Of a DNA stretch of 27,543 nt, positions 10,623-20,639 are shown one piece after another. The number at the start of each line of letters is the position of its first letter. Positions within the stretch are counted from its first letter, which is position 1. The DNA comes from Haplomitrium mnioides (Eukaryota > Marchantiophyta > Haplomitriopsida > Calobryales). Location of the stretch: NCBI GenBank assembly GCA_049999725.1, contig JBNGIS010017966.1, forward strand, positions 1 through 27,543, read 5' to 3'. The translations under genes were made by a program, and so were the position numbers. The notes below the pieces were generated by a model. That model saw nothing but the letters and a program-made list of their open reading frames with translations, did no database searches and was not told the DNA's origin.

Positions 10623-11022
10623 NNNNNNNNNNNNNNNNNNNNNNNNNNNNNNNNNNNNNNNNNNNNNNNNNNNNNNNNNNNNNNNNNNNNNNNNNNNNNN
10701 NNNNNNNNNNNNNNNNNNNNNNNNNNNNNNNNNNNNNNNNNNNNNNNNNNNNNNNNNNNNNNNNNNNNNNNNNNNNNNNNNNNNNNNNNNNNNNNNNNNN
10801 NNNNNNNNNNNNNNNNNNNNNNNNNNNNNNNNNNNNNNNNNNNNNNNNNNNNNNNNNNNNNNNNNNNNNNNNNNNNNNNNNNNNNNNNNNNNNNNNNNNN
10901 NNNNNNNNNNNNNNNNNNNNNNNNNNNNNNNNNNNNNNNNNNNNNNNNNNNNNNNNNNNNNNNNNNNNNNNNNNNNNNNNNNNNNNNNNNNNNNNNNNNN
11001 NNNNNNNNNNNNNNNNNNNNNN
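10623..11022. other. Assembly gap, 400 N
   Basis: Exactly 400 N between the 5' ends of gene X copy 2 and methyltransferase copy 3. Any translation reaching across it is meaningless. Confidence 0.95.
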
Positions 11023-11344
11023 TGCCTCCAAACCAGCTCAACCAAAGTTTATAGGTATTCAAATATGTTGAAGGTTGTAGAGTTACAAAAACTAGACAAT
11101 GAATGGCTAGTTTGTTGTGGAACCATGAAAGACATTGACCATCACCTTTACCTTTTTGGTGATGAAGGTGAAAATTTTAACTTGGGCTTTTTGATCCAAA
11201 TAACCATGATTAAAGAGGGGTAGAGAGCCCAAATCGGGCTGCTTTTGTAGTCAGAAGAAGGCATTACCCTCTTCAAGATGTCAAGAAAAAGATTTTGCTT
11301 TGCGGAGATGAACCATAGGGACATTTTTACGAAGGACTTGCAAG

Positions 11345-11670
11345 CCAGTCCATACGCATATGGACTCGGGAGTTGATACTCGCTTGGACTCGAGACTCCA
11401 TGCTCGCATGGACTACAGAGTCCATGCGCATCTGAACTACGGAGTCATTACACGAATCAACCACAAAGTCCATGCTCGTATGGACTTCGAACTCCTTGTT
11501 GATAGGGACTCTTGACTCTATATATGCATGGAATCTGGAGTCCCTACTCTAATGGACTACATAATCCATGCGCGCATAGAGTCTGAACTCCTTGTGAGCT
11601 TGATCTTCGTAGTCCAAACGCGCTTAATCCATAGAGTCTATGCGCGCATGGACTCCAACATCCAAGATGC
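11345..11670. repeat. Palindromic minisatellite in intron 1 of copy 3, about 13 units
   Basis: The array lies between exon 1 and the acceptor at 11784. Units of about 24 bases follow the ideal gagtccatgcgcgcatggactc(tg). Good examples are gactccatgctcgcatggac near 11394, aagtccatgctcgtatggac near 11467 and gagtctatgcgcgcatggac near 11635. The central 20 bases of the ideal unit are a perfect inverted repeat with an alternating purine/pyrimidine core (ATGCGCGCAT). The array is far longer than the three units in the same intron of copy 2. Confidence 0.75.
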
Positions 11671-13255
11671 TTTTGGATTCCATCGCCTTTTTTTAACTTA
11701 GACTTTAGGTTTTAAAACTTTAAAATCCTAATAAACATATGGAGATTTTTTGTGTTACATTATTCATCGTTTTTTTTTCTTCAGTTTTCTCAATATTTGG
11801 CCAACTTTGTTAATACCTACCTGGACGCAAAGCGCATAGAACAAGATTTTATCAAGCTTGCCTTCATCATCAAACTACTGAAGCCCAAGCTCATAGTCCA
11901 CATTCAGCAACTAGTGCCGCATCCAAGCGCAATGACTATGCCAGCGGCAGCAACACCAAGACCATCAACTGCCAAAAAGAGAAAGGAGGTGGAGTCAATC
12001 GATGCTCTAAAAAGGAAGAAACATGTCGTTCTAAAGAAGAAACATGTGCTTACACCAATTATTGAGGAGGAGCTAGCCCCCTCCCAATCTCCAACCATCT
12101 CATCTTTTGCGGCCCATTCATCTTCAACTCCAAGTAGCTCAGAGGAAGAAGCAAAGCCGAAGCCGGTGCAAGCTACGACCTCAAGATCAAAAAGGAAATC
12201 GTACAAGGGGTTGCAAACCTTTCAAGAATGAGAGTAGGTGGACCCTCATATAGTGTTTGAGGAAGACAAAAACAAAATCAGGGAGTTTGCAATCCAGCGA
12301 TATAGAGTCGGAGAGAAAACAATAACGATTCGGTTGGAAAATCTTAACCTTCCAAATCCAAGAATAGATAATTGGAGACCATTCCAAATTCATAGGTTAA
12401 GTGAGGATTTTGTGGAACCTCTCATGCAAAGAATGCTCACAAACAAGTATGCGCACAACTTCTTCATTATTGTGGTGGAATTGAAATGTGGGTTAAAAGA
12501 TAAGTCAGAGTTTGATATGAAGAACCCTAACAAATATAGATACAAGATTGCATGAGGCAATCACAGTGCTGCTGCAAGGCAGCTTTTGATCACCAAATAT
12601 GGAGCAAAAATCCTATGCTTTTGCTCAATAATTGGTATATTTACGAGGGACTTACTCCAATAGAGGCTTGCATATTTGCAATAGATGACAATTACAACCA
12701 AAGGTATAGGTTGGAAATGAAGTTGATTAAGAAGGTCAAATATTGGCATCAAAGGTTCATGGAGAGTGGGATGGTGTCATCTCAAAAATTAAAAAGAGAG
12801 TTGGTGCTAAAGACCCTAGAGATCAAGCCAAAGTTGACTCTTGAGAAGACAGTCACTTCTTAAGACAGTTGGTTCCAACTGACATTCCGAAGTGGTGAGC
12901 TCTGAGATTTACAATAGAGCACTTTATCTATGTGAGAGAAAAATCATGTGAAGGGCTAGAAGCTGAAGGTCAAACAACTGTGAGAATGGAGGACATAAAG
13001 TGGACACCATGGAGGTCCCTTCAGGGTCTTCCAAACAAAATAAAAATTTCTATTTTGAAACATGTTGAAGCCAAAGAGCTTTCAATTGAAGAAATGTCTC
13101 GTGAGCTAGAGAGACATAAAGTTTTAGCGGCTGTAGTAAAGTCTTTTTGCTCCAAAGTCTATTGCAGCTCTTAAGAAGAAGCTAGAGAGGAGTACCCTAT
13201 CCACATGGAGGAGTCAAAGATGTCTTCATTTTACTCCAGCTTTGAGAAGCTATTG

Positions 13256-13670
13256 GTAAGTTTGTTTTTCCTTTCTACAATTGTTTTTCTAGAGTTGCAT
13301 TGAATTTTTTGTAAAAGTTGGTTTGCTAGAATAAAAATGATTCATAGTCCATGCACGCATGGACTCTCTAGTCCAAGCATGCTTTCACACTCAAATTGAT
13401 ACATGTCTGGACATTGAAGTTCATGCGCGCATGGACATTGAAGTTCTTGCATGCATGAACTTCTGAGACCTTACTTGTTGGGACTCTCAAGTCTATATGT
13501 GCATGGACTTCACAAAACCATGCTTGCATGGACTCTCAAGTTCATGTGCGCATGGACTTTCAATGTCCATGCTGAGATGAACTTGAGAGTCCTTGCTTGT
13601 ATGTTCTTTCTCTTTAAAGTCTACATTTTTTTGTCTCCTTTGATTTTTTTGTTTTTGCTCTATGCATAAG
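13256..13670 (+). other. Intron 2 of copy 3, mostly palindromic array
   Basis: Donor GTAAG at 13256 and acceptor TGCATAAG ending at 13670. About 13347-13605 holds roughly ten units (e.g. tagtccatgcacgcatggac near 13347; aagttcatgcgcgcatggac near 13419), with arms drifting between AGTCC and AGTTC. The equivalent intron of copy 2 has the same type of array. Confidence 0.7.
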
Positions 13671-14226
13671 GACAAAACGTTTAAACGACAACTTGCCAAA
13701 AACATTGACGGCAACTACCAACTGGCAAAAAAAGATCTGGGGTTGAAGAAGCCCCGGAAAATCAAGACCAGGCCCTCACACTTATATCCTACCCTCTTAT
13801 TTTTCTGCTTCATTTCCAGAAAGCTAGAGAGTGGAAATCAAGACAGCAAACTGATGTTGCTGCCCCTCCCATTGAAGGAGTTCTTTGAGACAAAGATGAG
13901 GACTTAATGTCCTACGTTGATGGACTCAACGTGGCATTTTACCAAGTCCCCGGGGAGGCAAATGCTTGTCAATTGAAGGGATTCGTGAAACCTAGATGTT
14001 TCACTTTAGTAATTGCAGACATTTTTTACGGTTATACCCTTAAGGAATGCAAGCATGATGATTCCGAACCTTTTACCCATGATGATATTTTTGATATTGT
14101 TTCCTCTTTTAAAGCCTTCACAACTTCCAATTTTTGGTCTTTGGTAATGATCCATTCTTTGCAACAAGTTGGCATTATTGAGGATGCTCTTTTTGAGGTT
14201 TGTTGTGCCATCGACCATGGCATCTG

Positions 14227-14325
14227 GTAAGTTATTTTTTGATTTTTTTGTATTTTAGTTTATCTTGTTTAGTTTTCCTATACTATCTTTCAAGTGTTTG
14301 ATTTGTTTGTTTTTATTACTATATG
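14227..14325 (+). other. Intron 3 of copy 3 with damaged acceptor
   Basis: The donor GTAAGT at 14227 is intact, but the acceptor reads CTATATG where copies 1 and 2 have TATAAG or TACAAG. The AG is lost, so normal splicing of this copy is unlikely. Confidence 0.5.
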
Positions 14326-14983
14326 GATAAAAGCAATATTCATCATTCTAATGGTCCGAGAATCGCCCATGCCCACGAGTATTTGACTATGGGCTACTGG
14401 ACAAAAGCGGGCAAGAGGAGCATGAGGCTCTTCAACTTGCAAGTTGATGATGCCAGTGGTCGTCTTCAGTAAATTATGCTGAGTTTGTTCAGCTGCCTTG
14501 TTGTGTTGGCAAAGCTAAAACATCTTGGAGATGATGCTCTTATGAATATGTACCAAAAGAGCCTCAAGCTTTATACAATTCTTTCATTTACCATTTATCA
14601 ACAAAGCAAGATTGGATTTTAGATTTTTGCTCTAGATCTGACACAAGCCTTGTCTGTGCTTTGAAGTTGATGCAAGATTGCATCGTCGTGGAATATGATA
14701 TAAGTCAATCTATCTATATTTCCTCATAGAGTTTTGACAATGGTTTCTTTGCCATTTGATGTGACCGAATCGCTGATAGTGTATACATACCATAAAGAAC
14801 CTATTCCTCTTGGTACTGTAGGTTTTACTAGTAGTTTTGTTGTGATCATTGGGATTGGAAAGTCTCATCGGGACTGTCTAAGGGCTATACATGTTGAACC
14901 TTCTAAAGTAATTAACTTACATGAGACAATTCCTCTTGAAGAGGATAGGGCTTTATCATCAAACTGATGTTATTTTTGCAAAT

Positions 14984-14989
14984 AATAAA
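14984..14989 (+). terminator. Poly(A) signal AATAAA of copy 3
   Basis: AATAAA 17 bases after the TGA at 14965-14967, as in copy 2. Confidence 0.5.
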
Positions 14990-15833
14990 GTATTTTCTTC
15001 ACAAAATATTATTTGATTTGTCTTCACTCTTGTTGCATTCCAATTTAAGGTTTTTCTTTACAATTCAATTTCTTTTACAAAATTATTTTTGAACAAAACA
15101 TATTGGTTTTCATAAAATTGGCAACAAAGTCTATGTTGGCGTGTAAGATCCTTTTTTTTCCAATTTCTGTTTAAGTTTTCCTTAATCCCAAGTTTTTGCA
15201 GTCATTTCTTAGAAGGGCTTCAGCAATCCCTCCTTCTAAGTACTCGACAGTCCGTGCTCACATGGGCTTCAGTTGCCTATGCGTGTATTGGGTTCAATTG
15301 TTAAGGCTGGCATGGGCTTTGGTTGTCCGTGCGTGTATGGACCTCATCAAAAAAAGCATACCTACACACGAGCTTCAGTTGTCCATGCACATATAGGCTT
15401 CAAGAGTCTTTTCACAATTTCACTTCAACAATCCTCTTGCGCCTATACTTTAGGGTTCTAGTTCAAAGTTTTTCTGATAAAATTTGAATGTTTTTATTAA
15501 TTTATAAAATTAATAGCATCATTGTTTTTTTAATATTTAGCAACAAATATCATGTACATTTTGTATATATTTGTTTTAGTGATGCTCATGCTTTTTAAAG
15601 AAGAAATTATAAAAACAATTTTGATAAAATTCTCATAAGAAGATTTGTTTTTAATACATTAAGCAAATGAAATGAGCCATTTTGATATATTAAATTGCAT
15701 TTTTTTTTTGCAAATGAATATTACTAACGTCAAATTCATGATTTTTTATGCTAAATTTTCAAATTTGGTTTTTGCGAATGCTAAATGAAATAGGAACCCA
15801 ATAGCCATTCTTGGTTCAAAGCAGTGGTTGTTT
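14990..15833 (+). repeat. 3' flank of copy 3 with palindromic units, cut by a retroelement
   Basis: Homologous to 1240-2040 and 7418-8440. About 15235-15400 has worn units such as 'gttgtccgtgcgtgtatggacctca' and 'gttgtccatgcacatataggcttca'. The family sequence ends at 'ggttcaaagcagtggttgttta', directly followed by chromovirus LTR sequence. No gene seen. Confidence 0.65.
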
Positions 15834-16271
15834 AAATAGAAAGCACATTGCTTACATAGGTGGAGAAACCCCATTGGTTCTCTTTCTATCCTCTTCTAAT
15901 TGGACTATCAATTTCCTACTTTTACTAATTGGACTACCTTTTACTTTTATTCTCCTTTTGTCACGTGTCCTTATCTGTAGAACCTTCCATTTCTCTTTAG
16001 TTCCTTTTTTGCCGCGTGTCCTTATCTTGAAACCTTCTATTTGCTTTAGTCCTCAGCTCTCCACGTGTTTTTGTCTTCTTCTAAGTAGTCTTTCAAGACT
16101 TTCTCTTTGACTTTAATTTGTTGACTTTCTTTCCTCTTGCTAAGGGTTATTCTCTCTATAATAGCAATCATTTTTTGATACTCTATCTTAGTAATAGCTT
16201 TTTAGATATAGCTGACTCTATTATTTACTTCTATTTTTAGCTATTTCTCACTAAAGTTAAAGACCGTTACA
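15834..16271 (-). repeat. 3' LTR (U3 only) of chromovirus 1
   Basis: On the minus strand it begins TGTAACGGTC just after the polypurine tract. It ends at 15834, just short of the TATA-like GCATATAAAG seen in the 5' LTR at about 21385. R and U5 are absent, and methyltransferase-unit flank follows directly. Confidence 0.7.
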
Positions 16272-16286
16272 ATCCTCCCCCTTTTA
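16272..16286 (-). other. Polypurine tract of chromovirus 1
   Basis: On the minus strand it reads AAAAGGGGGAGGATT directly before the LTR TG, the standard position for the plus-strand primer. It overlaps the end of the polyprotein, which is common in chromoviruses. Confidence 0.75.
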
Positions 16287-16289
16287 GGA

Positions 16290-17480
16290 AGCAACATCCT
16301 CGTTGCAAGTAAGAGAGTTCTCAAAAAAATGAACAAACAAAGATGCTTTAGCCAAATTCTCCAAGAGCTCTCAAGTAGCTTCAAAAAAGAGGTAGCCTTT
16401 CCAATGAACCAAATATTCTACAATGTTACAACGACTACAACGTTGTGTACATTTCTTCAAGAGTTGTTCAACCTCAAACTCTTTATGACCATCAATAAGT
16501 TCAAGCAGTGGAGAGAGTTTCTAGGTACTTGTAAAGGAGGAAAAACGAGCCCATAGTAGAGAGTCATAAAAGACTAAATGAATTTTTATGTGAGAAGGTA
16601 AAACCTACTGATATGCTACTTCTCCAATACGAGTAGAGATAGAAAAGGTCCAATAAAGCAATCACTAAGCTTATAGAAATGAAGCAAAAGAATATTAGAA
16701 GTGGAGAGCCAAACTTGGTCACTTATAGGAAAGGTCACCTTTCAACAATGAGCATTAGCATATTGCTTTTGTTGGTTGAAAACAACTTCAAGTTTTTCCT
16801 TGGCTCGTTGAATGCCATGGTGTAGACGATGGCAAAAATCATCAATAGTTTGACTCTTGGAGGTTGATGGTGATGCATGTTGAAGACTAGAGATTGTGAT
16901 TGGATGTTCATCATACATAAAAAAAAGAAAGGTGTGGCTCTTGTAGAGCTGTTGATAAAGTTATTATAAGAGAACTCCACAAGATGTAGTAGCCAACCAT
17001 TTCTTCTGTTCTTCTAAGGTAAATAAATGCTTGCAACATTTCTTTGATGGTATGGTTGGCCCATTCAATTTGACTACTAGATTCAGGATGGTAAGCAATA
17101 GATATGGCTAATTTGGTTTTTAAGAGACCAAATATTGTACGTCAAAATATGCTAATGAATTGAATCTCGTGATCTGAAATAATTACTTTGGAGAGACTGT
17201 GATGAGTTTAGTGCTTCCAAATAAATGCAATCTAACTCAAATGTTGTTAGTGATTTGGTAGTGGGACAAATATGAATCATTTTGCTTAATTTGTCTACAA
17301 AAAAACAACAATAGCTTATAGAAGTATGTGGTAACTCACACTTAATGTTCATACTCACATGCTCCCATCATTGATTGGGGATGAAAGTGGTTGTAATAAG
17401 CCTCCACGTTTAAGATTGGTAGATTTGTTCTGTTGACAAGCCAAACAACTCTAAACATATGCCTCCACATTTTAGTGCAT
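16290..17480 (-). pseudogene. Integrase and chromodomain-like tail of chromovirus 1
   Basis: In several minus-strand frames: the second half of the zinc-binding motif (CLACQQNKS) near 17440, a core domain with DKLSKMIH around 17290, a target-capture region with VEFSYNN near 16980, and a chromodomain-like tail (EYLVHWKGY-like, then EATWE) at about 16450-16350. The second catalytic Asp region (SRDSIH) is at about 17160. Many stops interrupt it, so it cannot be active. Confidence 0.65.
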
Positions 17481-18970
17481 CTTAAGACAATAGTAAGCAT
17501 GATGAAGATTGTCCAACATGTCTACTAGTTGCAGAGTCATGTGCTTTATGCAAAACTTCATAGAAAAGCTTGATATTATTAGGAATCCATACCTTGTCTT
17601 GGAAGAAAATCAAATCCCTTACCATTTTTACCAACTTCTTTTAATGTGCAGCAATGATCTCTTCATCTTCTTTGACTATAGCCAACATTTTTGTCCACCA
17701 TATAAAATGAATTGCAATTTCTAACAAGAGGCTGAGTTGAGGCATGCGAGTTAAAGCATCTGCAAATTTTTTGTTTTTCTTCTATATACACCATCTTCAT
17801 ATGAAAGCGTTGTCACCACTTTGCCTATCAAATCTGCCTTTTGGAGAGCTCTCTTTGTGTTTCTAGTTAGAGTAGAGGTTTATGATCAATCTCAACAATA
17901 AACTTCTTATCTTTTAGATCATGCTTCCAATGCTTGGTTGGTATACAATTTTTAGTTCCTTCTGCTTTGTGGTATGGTAATTTTGCTATGTATTGCTCAT
18001 CTTTCTAGAAAAGAAAGCAATAGAGTGCCAACTTTCCTCCCATTCTTGTTGCAAAACCTCACCCATAGCTTTTCCTGATGCATCAACTAAAAGTTTTATT
18101 GGTCGTTTAGAGTTATACCATTTGAGAATAGAATTCCTCTCCATATCCACGTTTGATTTTTCTTGAGCAAATTGGTCAATGATTCTCCTATTTGTGCAAA
18201 ACTACAAATTGATGATTAAATCCAGTTACCCAAAAATCCTCTTAGTTATGGTTGATCACTAAGAGCTTCTCACTTTTGAATGGCATCTTTTTTCTCATCC
18301 ATAACTTGAATTTCTACAACACTCATACGATGACCGAAGTAATCAACTTCCTTCTTTCTAATTTCACATTTTGACATTTTAACATATAGTTTGTAGTCTT
18401 GGAATACCTTCAGTATCGTATAAAGCCATCGTTTATGATCTTGAAGATTTTTGCTATAAATAAGAATACCATCTAGGAAGAAAATAACAAACTTATCCAA
18501 ATAATATAAAAAAAAATCATTCATAAGGCTCATAAAGGTTGCAAGAGCATTAATTAACCCAAATAGCATAATAAGATATTAAAATATCCATATCAACTTC
18601 AAAATGCTAATTTTTTCATATCATCTTCCTCAATTTGGATCTGGTTATATCTACTTCTTAAATCAAACTTGTTAAAGTAGTTTGCTCTTTGAAGTTGATC
18701 AAATAAATTATCCACTCTTGGCAATAGATATTTATTTTTCACCGTTTGTTGATTGAGGACTCAATAGTCAATACACATCCTCATACTCCCATCTTTCTTT
18801 TTCACAAATAAAATTGGTGCACCATAAGGAGAGATGCTTGGCTGAATAAATCCCTTCTCCAATATATTAGTGATTTGAGATTTTCATTCTTCCAGTTCAT
18901 GAGAAGGCAAATGATATGATGCATTGCATGGTGGAGTACTTCCTAGAATAATCTCAATTTTGTGACCAAT
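17480..18970 (-). pseudogene. Reverse transcriptase/RNase H region of chromovirus 1
   Basis: The clearest part is the minus-strand frame 18569-18270, beginning MLFGLINA and holding the catalytic box as FLDGILIYSKN, where the family has Y-x-D-D. The second Asp is therefore changed. Upstream palm sequence continues to about 18970, and RNase H-type sequence extends downstream to about 17750, both with frequent stops. Confidence 0.65.
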
Positions 18971-19261
18971 GGATTATTTAGATGGAAAACCATGAGGTTA
19001 ATTGTTGGGAAAAACATCATGGAACTTTAAAAAAACCCTATGAAGTTCATGTGGAACTTTGTGCTTAGAGTTCTTCTTTATCAATGTTAACCTCACCTAC
19101 AAGTCTCAAAAATACCACATCTTGTTTATTTATTGACTTTTCTCCAATCACATATAGAGGTAGTTGCCTTGAATGGGGTCGTACTCAATCTACCCAAATC
19201 TTCCATTGCGATGTTGTGAGTGCCTTCTTTCACCAATCCACTTGCGAGTAAGTCTGCTCAA

Positions 19262-19531
19262 TCATTTCATTCCTAGAATCATGTCATATCTTACAAATGT
19301 TGTGATCTTCCATTCTAGCTTTTCTTGATAGTTTCCCATATATAAAATTATACTTTGAGACAACCTTTCAATTGGATCTCTATGTCCATTTCCCATTTCA
19401 ACCACCTCGTGCTCTTCTTCATCAAGAGGTACCTTCAACTTTAATGTTATTACTTGTGATAAATAATTTTCTTCTGCTCTAAAATCTACCAAAACCTTTT
19501 TTGAAGATCCTTCCATCGACCCATCAACCAC
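19262..19531 (-). pseudogene. Aspartic protease region of chromovirus 1
   Basis: An 89-residue stretch with VLVDFRAEENYLS in place of the usual D-S/T-G-A active-site loop (the triad reads DFR). It ends in YDMILGMK, matching the conserved 'D-x-I-L-G-M' that follows retroelement proteases. The changed triad implies no activity. Confidence 0.65.
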
Positions 19532-19859
19532 AACTAATCCTCCATTTTTTTGTTTTTCTATATGACATATTCGATTTTGTCAACTTCTTTCCTTGCTTTC
19601 CTTCTTCATCTCAGCAAAATCACGAGGTTTTTTTCTGGTGCCCATTATTTCTTTGACTTTCTTGGTCTACTTCATTATTGATATTATAAAGAGGTTGTTG
19701 AAACACTCGCCCTTGCATGCGTCATACCACTCTACGATTTGGTGCAAAGTTATATCTTGCAACAATTGTAGTATATTCTAGTTTCTTGCCTCTCTTCCAT
19801 CCTCCTATTCGTAGCATGTTGTAGTCCTCTTTGTTGGTGATTTAGGCAATTAAAATCTC

Positions 19860-20577
19860 TCCTTCTCATATTTCCCAACTCCATAGGTGTGGGGCCATGT
19901 TTCCCTCTTGTTTGCATAATCCCTAGTGTTCCTTGAATTCTCTAAGCAAACAAGATGGCTTCATTAACATCTTTTAGGTTGCGCATTATGACTTCCTGTC
20001 AAATCTTTCTCTTTAGTCATTGTAGAAATTTGTAAAGAGCTTTGGCTAAACTCATATCTTCAATTTGGACTTGTAAGCTTTGGAACTCTTCAATGTATCT
20101 TGAAATGCTTCCTTGTTGCTCTAACTCCCAAAGTTTTGTTCTTGCAATCAATATAGAATCTAATGCTTTGAAAATTTGAAGTAAACGATGTTTTAGAGTG
20201 CTCCACAAAAGTTGTTCTCCTCTTGCATTTTTTTGTCGCTCCAATCTTTGTAGCCAAATAGATGAATGCTCGGTCAAAAATGACCTTACAAATAATTTTT
20301 TCTCCAAATCCAAAGCATGCAAATAATACAATATATGAACCTCCATTCAATAAACTGACCCTTCTACAACACCAACCATGCAACTTCTTGTATAAGGGTT
20401 CACTTTACACGACTTGCTCATCTTTTGAAGCAATGTTTCTCGACTTCCTTCTTGATTCTCTTGTTGTAATTGTATTTTCACCATCTCTACCATTAGCATG
20501 TTTGTTGTTTGCTTGCTATAAGAGCTACTTGAAGCTCTTCTAACTTGGCCATCATCCAAGCTCCTTCTTCTAGATGT
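19860..20577 (-). pseudogene. gag region of chromovirus 1
   Basis: A coiled, Gln/Glu-rich start (about 20559-20400) is followed by a typical gag helical block (20346-20017), with WLQRLER and LWELEQQGSISRYIEEFQSL, the latter common in plant Ty3/gypsy gag. A worn Cys-containing stretch near 19760 may be the zinc knuckle remnant. Stops break the frame. Confidence 0.6.
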
Positions 20578-20639
20578 CTAGAGTTATCTTTGATGGTTTT
20601 TTGTCACGACTTAGCTGCTAGTAACTTATACAAAAACAA

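Larger units (their letters stand above)
11023..14967 (+). pseudogene. Copy 3 of ParB-like/DNA amino-methyltransferase gene, four exons, best ParB-like domain
   Basis: Exon 1 (from the gap to about 11342) reads NEWLVCCGTMKDIDHHLYLF and FNLGFLIQITM, with two stops. Exon 2 begins at 11785 after TTCTTCAG: FSQYLANFVNTYLDAKR, a Lys-rich and Ser/Glu linker (11950-12220), then the ParB-like domain with WRPFQIHRLSEDFVEPL, FFIIVV, YKIA, a TGA at 12553-12555, and GNHSAAARQLL (from 12556). It continues LTPIEACIFAIDDNYNQRYR and a possible helix-turn-helix (LSIEEMSRELERHK), ending at 13255|GTAAG. Exon 3 (13671-14226) has motif IV as DIFYGY (14018-14035). Exon 4 (14326-14967) has a two-base shift at QK(ag)P, then DFCSRSDT (14622-14645) and CIVVEYD. 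The ParB-like call rests on the pattern F-x-I-x-x-L-S ... I-x-V-V ... GNHS-x-x-A. It is a pseudogene. Confidence 0.72.

Noticed and set aside
10506-11223. Several long open frames on both strands reaching 145-222 residues
   Set aside because: They are almost entirely translations of the 400-N gap and carry no information.
11345-11670. Regularly spaced repeats as a CRISPR array
   Set aside because: Units are adjoining and imperfect, there are no unique spacers of constant length, no cas genes are present and the context is a eukaryotic intron.
13662-13907. An 81-residue frame starting in exon 3 of copy 3
   Set aside because: Only its first part follows the gene; after about 13735 the family frame, shared with copy 1, is the other one.
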